Of a stretch of 64,000 bases of DNA, positions 8,340-18,298 are shown one piece after another. Every line of letters begins with the position of its first letter. The first letter of the stretch is position 1. The notes under the pieces are model-generated. The model saw nothing but the letters and a program-made list of their open reading frames with translations, did no database searches and was not told where the DNA came from. Source of the stretch: Lachnospiraceae bacterium. GTDB taxonomy: Bacteria; Bacillota; Clostridia; Lachnospirales; Lachnospiraceae. The DNA lies in NCBI GenBank assembly GCA_024403355.1, contig JAKSRW010000008.1, positions 20,452-84,451 of the forward strand, read 5' to 3'. The translations under genes and the position numbers were made by a program.

Positions 8340-9707
8340 ATGGTGATTAATATGACAGACTGTGGAAGAGCACTCAGTAATTTTGTTTTTAATTTAAAGT
8401 TCTCGGATTTAGACGAAAAGACAATAGAAAATACCAGAATATACATCGCTGATTACATGGCGGCCAGTCATGCCGGCTACAAGGTTAATGCGGCTTTCAA
8501 TAAATCGATGCTGGAAATTGTAGATGCGATGGATGGCGGCGATGAGGCATCGGTCCTCTTAAATTCGAAGAAAATGTCAGTTGAGAATGCGGCCTTTATG
8601 AATGCGGTTTATGCACACGGTGCCGATATGGACGACGGTAACAGAAAGGCCAGGGGCCATGTGGCAGCATCGGTTATGTCCGCGGTTTTTGCGGTTGCAG
8701 AGACTATGGATGTGAGCTGGGAGGATGTATTTGTTGCCATTAATGCAGGCTATGATATTTATAACAGAACTGCTGCTGCGGTTCAGCCCGACCTGGTTCA
8801 CCGTGGTTTTCATTCTACGGGTACCGCAGGTGCCATCGCGTGCGGCGGTGCGGTAGCAAAGCTTATGGGACTGAGTGAAGACAAGATTTACAGTGCGATG
8901 GGCATTAGCGCAATCCAGGCCAGCGGACTCATTATCATCGCAGAGAGCGGTCAGGCGTGCAAGCCGCTGAACCCTGCAAATGCTGCAAAAACCGGTATCA
9001 TTTCAGCCAAGCTTGCGGCAAAGGGAGTCACAGGTCCCGTGAACTTCCTTGAAAGCAAAAAGGGCTGGTTCCATGCCATGGCTGACAATATCGATGAGGC
9101 TGCCATTTGGGATGGCCTTGGTAAAGAATTCACCATAAATGAAAGCTACCTTAAACCTTATCCTTCCTGCAGGCATACCCATTGCGGAATCGAGGCCGTT
9201 ATGAAGCTTCGTGCCAAGCTTGCCGCAGAAGGCAGAAGCCTTGACGAAATTGATAAAATTAATGTTAACATTTACAACGATGCAATTCAGATTGCGGGTA
9301 TAATTGAAATCCCTGCAAATCCTGATGATGCAAAATTCTCGATACACTACAGTCTGGCAGTTGCTCTTCAGAAGGGTAATTACACTCTTAAGGATCTCGA
9401 GGAACCTGTTAGCGATATGAGCCGCAGGCTGGTAGAAAAAATTCATCTTATTCCCGATTCGTCAATGGAAGACACAAAGGCAGGCATCAGAGGTTCTGCT
9501 GTTGAAATTATTCTTGCGGACGGAAGCTCCTGCAAAGAAACCGTACTGCTTCCTAAGGGCGACGCGGCCAATCCCTTCAGCTGGGAGGACATGCTGCTCA
9601 AGGCAGAGGCTTGTCTGGAAGACATTGAAGCTGCCGGTTCTGCTTCTGCAATGGTAGAAAAAATCCGCGGACTCAACTTGATGGAGGCTTACAGCTACCT
9701 TGCATAA
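8340..9707 (+). CDS. MmgE/PrpD family protein
   Basis: 455 aa, the usual length for this family. It reads through as MmgE/PrpD: an all-helical N-terminal part with the AADYMAASHAG-type opening, HGADMDDGNRKARGH near residue 93, HRGFHSTGTAGA, and YPSCRHTHCGIEA in the second part. Characterised members include 2-methylcitrate dehydratase and cis-aconitate decarboxylase; the substrate here cannot be assigned. Start choice is uncertain (ATG 8340, GTG 8343 or ATG 8352, all near AGGAAAAGG). It is followed 78 bp later by an SLC13-type carboxylate permease, which suggests uptake and processing of a di- or tricarboxylate. Confidence 0.85.
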   Translation: MVINMTDCGRALSNFVFNLKFSDLDEKTIENTRIYIADYMAASHAGYKVNAAFNKSMLEIVDAMDGGDEASVLLNSKKMSVENAAFMNAVYAHGADMDDGNRKARGHVAASVMSAVFAVAETMDVSWEDVFVAINAGYDIYNRTAAAVQPDLVHRGFHSTGTAGAIACGGAVAKLMGLSEDKIYSAMGISAIQASGLIIIAESGQACKPLNPANAAKTGIISAKLAAKGVTGPVNFLESKKGWFHAMADNIDEAAIWDGLGKEFTINESYLKPYPSCRHTHCGIEAVMKLRAKLAAEGRSLDEIDKINVNIYNDAIQIAGIIEIPANPDDAKFSIHYSLAVALQKGNYTLKDLEEPVSDMSRRLVEKIHLIPDSSMEDTKAGIRGSAVEIILADGSSCKETVLLPKGDAANPFSWEDMLLKAEACLEDIEAAGSASAMVEKIRGLNLMEAYSYLA

Positions 9708-9785
9708 GTGGGGGCTCTTTGGGTAGGCTCTTGGACGAGACCACCAAAAACCACATAGAAAAAACAAATTCAGAAAGGATTTCTT

Positions 9786-11105
9786 ATGTTGCAGATTATT
9801 GAATATATTCAGGCGAATTCAGGCGTAGCCTCACTCATCGTATTCGGACTCTGCATTATACTGTTTATCTGGGATAAGCTTCCCATGGCGACATCCGCAA
9901 TTCTAGGCTGTATCGTGATGGTACTTCTCGGAATCGGCAGCTTCAGCAGTGCATTCGGATCGTTTGCGAGCACAACAGTCATAATGCTGATAGGCGTGCT
10001 GATTGTCGGTATGGCGATTGATGAAACAGGTGTTGCGAGCAAAATCGGCGATGTAATTATGAAGTTCTCGAAGGGCAGCGAAAGAATGCTGATGGCCATT
10101 TCGTTTACAATTGCCTTCATTCTTTCGACCTTTATGACAAATGTAACAGTTCTTGCGATTTTTATTCCGATTATGTTTTCGCTCGGAAAAGCAAACAAAA
10201 ATATTCATCCGATGAATCACGTAATCCCCCTGACGCTCGCCGTTAATGCGGGCGGTATTGCAACGCTGGTAGGTTCATCACAGCAGATGACTGCTCAGGG
10301 TCTTCTTGAAAAGTACGAATATCCCGTATTTGAAGTCTTTGATTTTATGCCATTTGGAATTATTGTCGGCATAGTAAGCCTGCTCTACTGTCTTTTTATC
10401 GGTTACCCTCTGGGTAAGAAAATTTGGGGAAATCGTGACCAAAGTGAAATGACAAAGGAAATTGATGTTAAAAAGGAACCGGTTAAAAAGAGCAGAATAG
10501 TTGCCATTTGCATCATTTTTGCACTGATGGTTTTCTTCTATATTGTGCAGAAGGTGCCCTTTACAGACATCGAAGTTAAGCCTCATGTGACCTCTACGCT
10601 GGCCGCACTTGCCTGCATCATCACAGGCTGTATTACTCAGAAAAAAGCAGTAACAAATCTTAATTGGAATATAATCGGCCGACTTGCTGCTTGTCTCGGA
10701 CTGGCTACAGTTCTCAAGGAGGCGGGCGGTATCGATATCATCTCCGACTGGTTTATGTACTTCACCGGCGCTGATGTTTCTCCCTTTGCGATATTTGTAA
10801 TCCTTGTACTCTTTGCACAAATCAGCAGTCTTTTTATCTCAAATTCAACCGCGATTTCTATTGCTCTTCTTGTGGTAATGTCGATTGCACCGGAGATGAA
10901 CCTGAATGTTCCCGCTTATGCGATGGGAATTATCTTTGGCTCAAGTTTGGGCTGTTCATGTCCTCTTTCCGGCTCAACCTGGGGTATTTCAATGGCCGCC
11001 GGCTACAAGTTCAGAGATTACTTCAAGTATGGTGTACTTGTAGATTTGCTGGGCTTTATAGCAACCATTATATCAGTACCGCTCATTATGGGCCTGACAA
11101 TTTAA
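9786..11105 (+). CDS. SLC13/DASS-type carboxylate permease
   Basis: 439 aa with about 11-12 hydrophobic segments. It shows two pseudo-repeats with the conserved TNVTVLAIFIPIMF and SNSTAISIALLVV segments, the SNT-type motifs of divalent anion:Na+ symporters, and a basic cytoplasmic loop near residues 215-235. RBS AGAAAGGA lies six bases before the ATG. Families in this fold carry succinate, citrate, sulfate or arsenite; carboxylate is inferred from the MmgE/PrpD neighbour. The gene ends before the bidirectional terminator at 11218. Confidence 0.8.
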   Translation: MLQIIEYIQANSGVASLIVFGLCIILFIWDKLPMATSAILGCIVMVLLGIGSFSSAFGSFASTTVIMLIGVLIVGMAIDETGVASKIGDVIMKFSKGSERMLMAISFTIAFILSTFMTNVTVLAIFIPIMFSLGKANKNIHPMNHVIPLTLAVNAGGIATLVGSSQQMTAQGLLEKYEYPVFEVFDFMPFGIIVGIVSLLYCLFIGYPLGKKIWGNRDQSEMTKEIDVKKEPVKKSRIVAICIIFALMVFFYIVQKVPFTDIEVKPHVTSTLAALACIITGCITQKKAVTNLNWNIIGRLAACLGLATVLKEAGGIDIISDWFMYFTGADVSPFAIFVILVLFAQISSLFISNSTAISIALLVVMSIAPEMNLNVPAYAMGIIFGSSLGCSCPLSGSTWGISMAAGYKFRDYFKYGVLVDLLGFIATIISVPLIMGLTI

Positions 11106-11217
11106 TGGTATCTTCTAATGAATTAAAATCAATTTTCAGCTACAATATGAAACACTTTATTAGTTTCAATAATCTCTTTTAAATGTTCTTTTATGAATTC
11201 TGCAGCGGCACAAAAAT

Positions 11218-11245
11218 AAGGGGCTGATTTTTACAGCCCCTTTAT
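11218..11245. terminator. Bidirectional rho-independent terminator
   Basis: A 9-bp stem AAGGGGCTG/CAGCCCCTT with a 7-nt loop and T-rich tails on both strands, between the converging permease and GGDEF genes. Confidence 0.8.
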
Positions 11246-11253
11246 TCTACAGA

Positions 11254-13086
11254 TTAATCTGTATTCTCTGATTGACTCTTTTCAATTATTACCTGTTCTA
11301 TTGCTTCAACAGATTTTTCTTCCGAAGTATCAATTACCGGTTCATCGATTTTTTCAGCCGCTTCTATTTTTTCAGCTTCCGCTGCCGGCTTCTCATCAAT
11401 AGTAACTCCGATAGATTGTGCAGCCTTCAATGCCTCGTTTTCAGCCTTAAGCTTCTCTATTAGCTCAGCAGGGCTCTCATTCTCCAAATTAATCGGGCCA
11501 CGCTCCGCTTTTTCTCTTCTGGGTGTTTCTCCGCGCTTAGCCTTCATGCTCTTCTTGTTTTCATACATTTCAGAATCCGCACGGGCAAATACGTCATTAA
11601 ATACAAAATCGCTGTCTGAATTATAAACCGACATACCCGAAGCAAATGTGATTCCATCGGTAGCCTCCGCAGCCATTTTTCTAAGCTTCTCAAAATTAGC
11701 CACACGATCATCATAATCCGAGCCGGTTGCGACAATTACGAACTCATCGCCACCGATTCTGAATACAGGGCTGTGACCAAATACACTGCAGATTTTTCCG
11801 CAGGCGGTCTTAATCAGCTTATCGCCGGCCTCATGTCCAAGTGTATCGTTTGTGGTCTTGAGATTATTTACGTCACACATGATGATCGCAAACTTCACCT
11901 TTTCACCATGCTCAATTGCGTTATTATACTCGCGCTCGGTTCTGAAATATGCGGTCTTATTCTTAACGCCTGTCAGCATATCCGAAGTAGCAAGAACCTC
12001 AGTCTCGTGAAGCTTTGTACTATATTCCATGTAACGGCGGGTTTCTGCATCGATATCATGAGTTGCCGCAATGACCATAAACTTATTGTCAGAGCTTGTA
12101 TCCGGAATAATTTTACTCTCGTAATACTTGATTTCGCCATTAATCTGAACACGGTAACGAACCAGCACAACCTTGGTCTCAGATAAAGAAAGAATAAGTC
12201 CTCTGGGGTAGAACTGTTCCTTAACGTACGCACGGTCCTCCTCATAAACCAGACGCTCGGTGAACATATTTACATACTCACCGTAAGAAAGCTTCGTTAA
12301 ATCCGCATCCGACTTATCAACTAAGGAATCCGAGAAGAACTTCAGAATCTTATTATTATTGAGGTCGATGTACATGATATTTTCGAAGTCGGCCGAAAGT
12401 GCAGAAAGAACCTCGATAGACTTCATGGACTGCTTGAGCTCCGCATTTGCTGATGCGGAATCCTTGCGGTACTTTTCACTGCTGTGCTTCAGCATGAAAT
12501 AGCTCTGGCAACGGAAATTCATAATCACCATATGCATTCCAATACAAAGCAGAGTAACTATTATCGCAATGGCTATATCTGCTGAAAATACCTCCGGGGA
12601 TTCCTTCTCCGATGAAAGAATCAGGAAATATAAAAACATAATTACATCAATTGACGCCACTCTCAGGGAACTGTCTGCGGTGATTACATTAAAAATTATC
12701 AATACTATAAAATACGTCGCAGACTGCAGACTGGTGAATACATACATTGACATATGCATTCCCATTATCAGCATAAAAAGACTTAGCCCGTAATGAACCA
12801 CGTTCATAAACGGTCCGTCTTCATATACTACATAAAAAAGAACAAAGATGATTAGGCCGGACGCCAGAAACAATGACAGGTTTACGGCAAAGATATACGG
12901 GTACGGAGAGTCATTTCCGATGGAATGCCAAAATAGTCCGCCGAATATCACCGCTGAAAAAATGGACAATATTCGCCAGACTTTGAGATTCATCTTGTCA
13001 AACACCGGTCGAAGGGCATAAAAGTCATCCTTCTCCAGGCCGCCATAACAGATGAAGTTTATCACTTTCTCTCTGATTTTGTTCAT
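11254..13086 (-). CDS. Membrane GGDEF diguanylate cyclase
   Basis: 610 aa. Residues ~35-190 hold about six hydrophobic segments, followed by a short coiled-coil and a PAS-like region (~200-350). The GGDEF domain spans ~360-520, with an intact GGDEF at 445-449 (RIGGDEFVIV), so it should make c-di-GMP. The usual RxxD inhibitory site upstream of GGDEF is absent, suggesting no product feedback by that route. The last ~90 residues are an acidic, Ala/Glu-rich tail with a predicted coiled coil. RBS AAAGGA precedes the ATG and the promoter is at 13166-13194. It neighbours the type IV pilus locus, whose PilB carries a c-di-GMP-binding motif. Confidence 0.9.
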   Translation of the reverse strand: MNKIREKVINFICYGGLEKDDFYALRPVFDKMNLKVWRILSIFSAVIFGGLFWHSIGNDSPYPYIFAVNLSLFLASGLIIFVLFYVVYEDGPFMNVVHYGLSLFMLIMGMHMSMYVFTSLQSATYFIVLIIFNVITADSSLRVASIDVIMFLYFLILSSEKESPEVFSADIAIAIIVTLLCIGMHMVIMNFRCQSYFMLKHSSEKYRKDSASANAELKQSMKSIEVLSALSADFENIMYIDLNNNKILKFFSDSLVDKSDADLTKLSYGEYVNMFTERLVYEEDRAYVKEQFYPRGLILSLSETKVVLVRYRVQINGEIKYYESKIIPDTSSDNKFMVIAATHDIDAETRRYMEYSTKLHETEVLATSDMLTGVKNKTAYFRTEREYNNAIEHGEKVKFAIIMCDVNNLKTTNDTLGHEAGDKLIKTACGKICSVFGHSPVFRIGGDEFVIVATGSDYDDRVANFEKLRKMAAEATDGITFASGMSVYNSDSDFVFNDVFARADSEMYENKKSMKAKRGETPRREKAERGPINLENESPAELIEKLKAENEALKAAQSIGVTIDEKPAAEAEKIEAAEKIDEPVIDTSEEKSVEAIEQVIIEKSQSENTD

Positions 13087-13165
13087 GCTCTGGTCCTTTG
13101 TGTTGTGATGATTGCCTGCGTAATCACTGGTTTCATTAGTTACTTTTTATAACAAAAGTAAGGCT

Positions 13166-13194
13166 AGTATACCATATAGTGCTTTCTAATACAA
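13166..13194 (-). promoter_or_regulatory. Sigma-70-type promoter for the GGDEF gene
   Basis: TTGTAT (13189-13194), 17-bp spacer, TATACT (13166-13171) on the minus strand, about 80 bp before the ATG. Confidence 0.7.
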
Positions 13195-13239
13195 GTAAGA
13201 TAATTTTGCTATATGATTACAGAAACCGCAAAATAGTAC

Positions 13240-13278
13240 GATAAAAAATAGCCGCATCCACCAAAGCAGATGCGGCTA
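13240..13278 (-). terminator. Terminator of the DUF5057-like gene
   Basis: 10-bp stem TAGCCGCATC/GATGCGGCTA (13249-13258 with 13269-13278) followed on the minus strand by TTTTTTAT. Confidence 0.9.
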
Positions 13279-13292
13279 CGAAGTATTTACTA

Positions 13293-16200
13293 TTAGTTAA
13301 TTGTGAACATACCTCTCTTTACGAGGTTCATATTAACAACTGTCTTACCCTTCTCATTATCGTCATTATCTAATGTAGAAGTAATAAATCTTACAGTGAA
13401 CTCATTGTTCTTTGTCATTGCGTAATCAGGCTCGTTAACAGGGTTTGCTGCATAGTAGCTATCCTCAAGAGGAATATCTACGTAGTAGTTCTTTCCGTCC
13501 TGAACTATTCCGTCTGTTACAGGTGTTCCCTCAGCAGTATAGATTGTAAGAGGAATATCCTTACCGGTTGTTGTCTGGAATGTAAGCTTACCGGTTGTTC
13601 CCTCTGATACAATGGCCGTAAACTCAGCTCTGATTACTGAACCACCGATAGTTGATGTACCATCGTTGATTACATTGTCGTTACCATTATTGCTCTTTGT
13701 TGCATCATAGTATACATAGAGGTAAGCGTCTGTTGTCTTAACATCGTTACCTGATGTATCCTTGTTAATTACAGGAGGTGTAGTCTCAACATCAGGGTTG
13801 ATAGGCTTAACCTCTGCTAAAGGTGCAGGCGGTAACTCGGGTGTTGTAGGATTAGTCTCTGTATTTGAAATAATAGTATTTACAAAGAGAGCTGCCTCAG
13901 GAAGCTTCATTGCAATAGCCTTCTGACCGCTTGAATTACCTTCATTGAAACCGAATGCACAGTAGGTTAATCCGCCCTTCTTATACATGTAGTACTGGTT
14001 TCTTGCATCCTTGTAAGTATCGCCGACTGTAAGTGAGTAATATGTTACAAGACCGGGATCCTCAAGATTTAACTGGAAAGGCTGCATGTGAGCATTCGCA
14101 AGTCTGAATACTGCAGGTGTGCTGTAAGGATAATGTGTTACAGTTCCCTCATTTACCATATTGATAGTAGCTGTTGAACCGTTACCGATAGGTAAATTGT
14201 TTGCTCCCATGTATGTAAAGCCGTCCTTACCAACAAGAACTGAGTTCTTATCGTTTAACTTGTAAAGTGCATCAATATTTGCAGCTGAACCATCAAGGAG
14301 ACCTGTTACATTGTATCTATCCATGCCCATGTATGCACGAATTGACTCAGCTAAAGTATTGTTTGTATTTACTGTGATAGCACCAAAACCAACGAATGCA
14401 TTGTTATCATCCTTAATATACTTCTGGATAATAGATCTTGCATCAGCACTGAAGAGGTCCATACTCTCACAGAAACCTAATACAAGCATATCAATATTAA
14501 GAACTTCATAGGTATCAAGCTCTGTAATAGTCTGGCCTTCAACCTTTGTCTGCTTTCTGTTGTACTTTAATACCTTCTTGCTTGAATCATATGTAATATA
14601 ACCGCCTGCAACAAGTTCATTGAACTTTGCTACAGAGAGACGGTATGTATCCATATCGTAATCCTTCTGCTTTGCAAGGAAGTAGTAGTATACACCGGCT
14701 GTTGAATAGATTGAGAACTTATCAACAGGCTGGTTGTACTTAACAGTACCTTCACTGACTACATTTCCGTTGTACTTGTTGATAATCTTTCCGTCAACTA
14801 CAGATACATCAAACTGATCAGCCTTATTCTTGTACTCCTGAGTATTTACCTTATATGTTACTGTATCAAATCTTAATGCATCCTTAAAGTAATTCTGAAC
14901 CTTTGATACCTCTGTGTAAGGATCATACTTTGTAATTTCGTTGTTACCGTTCTGTGCCTTTGCAACAGCTATCTCATCCTTAGTAGGAAGTAAAAGTACT
15001 GCGCCCTGAGGAAGTGATGTATAACCTGTAATATTTGAATTATACTCACCATTACCCCACTTACTGCTCTCACTTGTAGGAACAATCTGAAGAACTACTG
15101 TCTTATTTACCTGATCATCGTCATCCTTCTTAGCAGCACTGTAACCAATCTGTGTTGCATACTTATTGGTTTCTGTATTCTTAACTACCAGCTTCCAGGT
15201 AATAGCACCTACATAATCATTAGGAAGCTTTGAACAAGTTCTTGTGATAACAGAGCCATCAGAAGCAACCTCTCCCCAGCTCTCGTAAAGCTCGCCGCCA
15301 TCCTCAGGATCACCCTCCTGGAAGATTCCGTCATAGTTCATATCAAGGTAAAGGTAAGCCTTAACCTTACCACCACCGTTTACTTTAAATCTGAAAGTAA
15401 GCTTTCTTGACTTATCTGAACCGCTGTTTACGAATGTAGGTTCCTTTGCACCGATACCGTTAAGTCTGTAGTCGTTTGATGCATTCTGATCCATGAATGA
15501 GAATGAATACTGTGACTCATATGCAGGAGGAGCAGAAAGCACTGAAAGTGCAAGCTTATTTGCAGAAAGAATATCAGTAAGTGACTTAAGTTCATCACCG
15601 CTGAGACCGTCACTGCCGTTATCCTTAATTGTCTTGTAGCTTGAATTTCCTACGATAGTATCGATAAAGCTGTACATATTTGTAGTCTTATCAATATTTC
15701 CGTTATTCTTAGCATTTACAAGTGCCTCACTGTAAATAACAGGTAAACCGTAAGTACTACAGTAAGCAAGAAGCTCATCCTTCTTATTCTTTGTTAAATC
15801 ATTACCTGCAAGAATTGTCTTCTTGGGGTTAGAACCTGTACTGGCCCAGTCAAGGTTCTCATAGTATAAGGTAACCTCTTTACCGGCAGTATAATAAATA
15901 TAATTTGTTCCTACACCGTAACTATTTCTAATGTTATCATATCCATTTGATGATTCTGCACCAAAGTAGATTGCATCGTATGTTTCCTTAAGATTAATGT
16001 TTGTATTAACAAACTGGTACATACTCATTACATCAAGCTTAATTCCGCCAACAAGACCGCAGCTGTATGTAAAATCTCCGTCTTTTGTCTTTTCGCTCTT
16101 TGCAATAAAGTCCTGAATAAATGCCTGATTTACATTTCCGCCACCGTTAGGCTGAACAACAAGGAAACGATACTGCTGTGAATCAAGAGGATATGTATTC

Positions 16201-17471
16201 TCCTTAATGATTGTTGCAATATTATCCTTCATACTGCCCATGTAATTTAATAAACCGTTATCATTGCGGTATACAAGACCACGCTGGCTCTTTCTCTGGT
16301 TTGAGTTATAGAAAGCAATCTCAAGCTTTCCGTTCTGTGCTCTGAAGTAATCCTCAGAAACCCAGCCAAGCTTCTGCTTTACATTATAAACATTGTAGCC
16401 ATTTTCAAGGAAGTTAGGCTCAAGCATCTTCTCGCCCCATGCATCATGAGATAAACGTCCTAATGCTGCATAGTTTTCTGCATTACCGTTATAAGGCTCA
16501 AATGCCTTTAATGCACCTGTTTCAGGATCAATACCGTACCAATCATCTGCATTCTTGAAGTAAAGTGAATAGAATGTAGAAGGATTCATTCTTGTTGTCA
16601 TGGCAAAGAGCTTGTAAAAATTATTTGTTGCACCGATTGCCTGCTCATCTTTACCGATACCCTTCTGCTCACCAAGAGATGAAGTCTCGATACCATTTGC
16701 TCTACCATAGAAATACTTGATATTTGCTGTTACATTAGCATTCTTATCAGCATTCTGCTCTGAACCAACAATGCCTCTAACAGTATTATAATCAAAGATA
16801 TAAGCTGAAGGTTCTACTCCGTCAGCACCTGCAATCTTCTTGAAAATCTGATATGCAAGCTTCCAGTCAAACTCTGTACATGCCTTAAATGACTCATGGC
16901 CATGCTCATCATATCCCATAGGGAAGCAGCCTGCATTGAGACTTTCTTTAATCTTTGATACTACTGAAGGGAAGCCGTTTGAGCCTGCCTCAGTGAATAC
17001 AAAGAGGTCAACCATGTTGAATGTATTATTAACAAAATCTGCATCCTTTAATGCTTCCTTTAACTGTGAAGGAGTATAAGTCATTACATCAACATTCCAT
17101 GCTAATTCCTGGCCTGACTCATTGGTCTTGGGAAGACAGTTCTCTACAAACCAGTTGTAACTTGTATAGTAGTAGTCATCTCCCGACTTTGAAACCTCAC
17201 CGATACCTGCATTCTTTAAGGTTGTTGCAAAAGTATCAGAGTTATTCTTCTGCATATACGAAGCGATGTTAATCGGCTCCTGACCACTTACAAGATAACC
17301 AAAGCTGGCGCTTGAAGAAGCGGGAACAAGCTCGATGACTCTGTAGGTCATATTGACCTTGCTGGCTGCAGATACAGACTCTGAACTCATCGCAAAACCA
17401 AGTGCACTAAGCAAAGATGCTACCATTACAACAACTAGTGCAAATGATATAAACTTCTTTGACTTTTTCAT
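13293..17471 (-). CDS. Giant secreted DUF5057-like protein at the end of the pilin cluster
   Basis: 1392 aa. A signal peptide (ISFALVVVMVASLLSALGFAMS) is followed by MTYRVIELVP...FGYLVSGQEPI, which I recall as the opening of DUF5057 proteins from Lachnospiraceae and bacilli. The body is Asn/Tyr-rich and contains no catalytic motif that I recognise. After a Pro-rich linker near residues 1200-1240 (TTPELPPAPLAEVKPINP) comes a C-terminal beta-sandwich-like domain. No LPxTG, SLH or transmembrane anchor was seen. It lies directly downstream of four minor-pilin genes, with its own weak promoter-like element, and ends at a strong terminator. A pilus-tip or pilus-associated adhesin, comparable in position to PilY1, is inference. 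Confidence 0.7.
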   Translation of the reverse strand: MKKSKKFISFALVVVMVASLLSALGFAMSSESVSAASKVNMTYRVIELVPASSSASFGYLVSGQEPINIASYMQKNNSDTFATTLKNAGIGEVSKSGDDYYYTSYNWFVENCLPKTNESGQELAWNVDVMTYTPSQLKEALKDADFVNNTFNMVDLFVFTEAGSNGFPSVVSKIKESLNAGCFPMGYDEHGHESFKACTEFDWKLAYQIFKKIAGADGVEPSAYIFDYNTVRGIVGSEQNADKNANVTANIKYFYGRANGIETSSLGEQKGIGKDEQAIGATNNFYKLFAMTTRMNPSTFYSLYFKNADDWYGIDPETGALKAFEPYNGNAENYAALGRLSHDAWGEKMLEPNFLENGYNVYNVKQKLGWVSEDYFRAQNGKLEIAFYNSNQRKSQRGLVYRNDNGLLNYMGSMKDNIATIIKENTYPLDSQQYRFLVVQPNGGGNVNQAFIQDFIAKSEKTKDGDFTYSCGLVGGIKLDVMSMYQFVNTNINLKETYDAIYFGAESSNGYDNIRNSYGVGTNYIYYTAGKEVTLYYENLDWASTGSNPKKTILAGNDLTKNKKDELLAYCSTYGLPVIYSEALVNAKNNGNIDKTTNMYSFIDTIVGNSSYKTIKDNGSDGLSGDELKSLTDILSANKLALSVLSAPPAYESQYSFSFMDQNASNDYRLNGIGAKEPTFVNSGSDKSRKLTFRFKVNGGGKVKAYLYLDMNYDGIFQEGDPEDGGELYESWGEVASDGSVITRTCSKLPNDYVGAITWKLVVKNTETNKYATQIGYSAAKKDDDDQVNKTVVLQIVPTSESSKWGNGEYNSNITGYTSLPQGAVLLLPTKDEIAVAKAQNGNNEITKYDPYTEVSKVQNYFKDALRFDTVTYKVNTQEYKNKADQFDVSVVDGKIINKYNGNVVSEGTVKYNQPVDKFSIYSTAGVYYYFLAKQKDYDMDTYRLSVAKFNELVAGGYITYDSSKKVLKYNRKQTKVEGQTITELDTYEVLNIDMLVLGFCESMDLFSADARSIIQKYIKDDNNAFVGFGAITVNTNNTLAESIRAYMGMDRYNVTGLLDGSAANIDALYKLNDKNSVLVGKDGFTYMGANNLPIGNGSTATINMVNEGTVTHYPYSTPAVFRLANAHMQPFQLNLEDPGLVTYYSLTVGDTYKDARNQYYMYKKGGLTYCAFGFNEGNSSGQKAIAMKLPEAALFVNTIISNTETNPTTPELPPAPLAEVKPINPDVETTPPVINKDTSGNDVKTTDAYLYVYYDATKSNNGNDNVINDGTSTIGGSVIRAEFTAIVSEGTTGKLTFQTTTGKDIPLTIYTAEGTPVTDGIVQDGKNYYVDIPLEDSYYAANPVNEPDYAMTKNNEFTVRFITSTLDNDDNEKGKTVVNMNLVKRGMFTIN

Positions 17472-17503
17472 AATGTTGCCTCCATTCCTAAAACCTTACT
17501 CTT

Positions 17504-17512
17504 ATAATATCA
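17504..17512 (-). promoter_or_regulatory. Possible extended -10 promoter
   Basis: TGATATTAT on the minus strand about 35 bp before the ATG of the 1392-aa gene, with no convincing -35. A weak AATTCG/CGAATT hairpin lies at 17550-17566. Read-through from the minor-pilin operon is the alternative. Confidence 0.35.
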
Positions 17513-17585
17513 CATTATTCCTTTGTAACTTCTTAAATATTTATCAATAAATTCGAAAAACGAATTAATTTTAAAAGTGATTGGA

Positions 17586-18284
17586 TTATGTTGTTGTATT
17601 ATTAATCTTGTTTCTTGTTAAGATATTTACATCAGAAACAAATTCCGTATCCATAAAAGCATACTTTGCATCCATATGAATCAGATAACCGTTTGTCTGT
17701 GATGTACTGCATGTGAAGTCAATTGACTTTACGCAATCAGCTACAAGTGTGTATCTGTTCGCTACGATATCATAGATGAGTTTCTGCTCAGCTGCCGCAT
17801 CATTGAATACAAGTCCGTGTGAATTTGTAATCTGAATCTTATTCGCTGTAGTATCAAAATACGAAGGATCCGCACCCTTTATGTAGTGAAGAGTTCCTGT
17901 ATCTTCGCCGTTCTTCTTAGCGAAAACGAAGAAGTAATAACAGTTATCTGACTCTCCTGTAGCCTTGTCATTGTTCTTGGCCTTAATACATTCAACCTTT
18001 ATTGTACCCTCAAAGGTCTCGCCAAGTTCATTTGTACAGGTCTTATTATTCATCGTAAGTGATGCATAATCTGTGGCTTCCATCACGAGCTCGTTTACAA
18101 GATTCTGTGTCGAAAGCGATTCCTCCTGAAGCTTTGCACTCGTGCTGACCATCTGGTAGGTACCTCTGGTCGTCGAAATAAATACACCAACACCAAGCAT
18201 AAGAATGGCCGTTACCAGGATTGAAACAATCATTTCAACGAGGGAGAAGCCGTTATCATTAAGCAAGTGTCTGTTCTTTGTCAT
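17586..18284 (-). CDS. Minor pilin, PilW-like
   Basis: 232 aa type IV prepilin-like protein. The leader ends in NDNG, then FSLVEMIVSILVTAILMLGVGVF: cleavage by PilD after Gly, Phe +1 and Glu +5 are all present. The hydrophobic helix continues into a segment (TYQMVSTSAKLQEES) typical of PilW/ComGF-type minor pilins, followed by a beta-rich globular head. It is the last of four minor-pilin genes; 14 bp separate it from the preceding one. Minor pilins prime assembly and sit at or near the tip. Confidence 0.85.
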   Translation of the reverse strand: MTKNRHLLNDNGFSLVEMIVSILVTAILMLGVGVFISTTRGTYQMVSTSAKLQEESLSTQNLVNELVMEATDYASLTMNNKTCTNELGETFEGTIKVECIKAKNNDKATGESDNCYYFFVFAKKNGEDTGTLHYIKGADPSYFDTTANKIQITNSHGLVFNDAAAEQKLIYDIVANRYTLVADCVKSIDFTCSTSQTNGYLIHMDAKYAFMDTEFVSDVNILTRNKINNTTT

Positions 18285-18298
18285 CTTACCGCTCCTCC

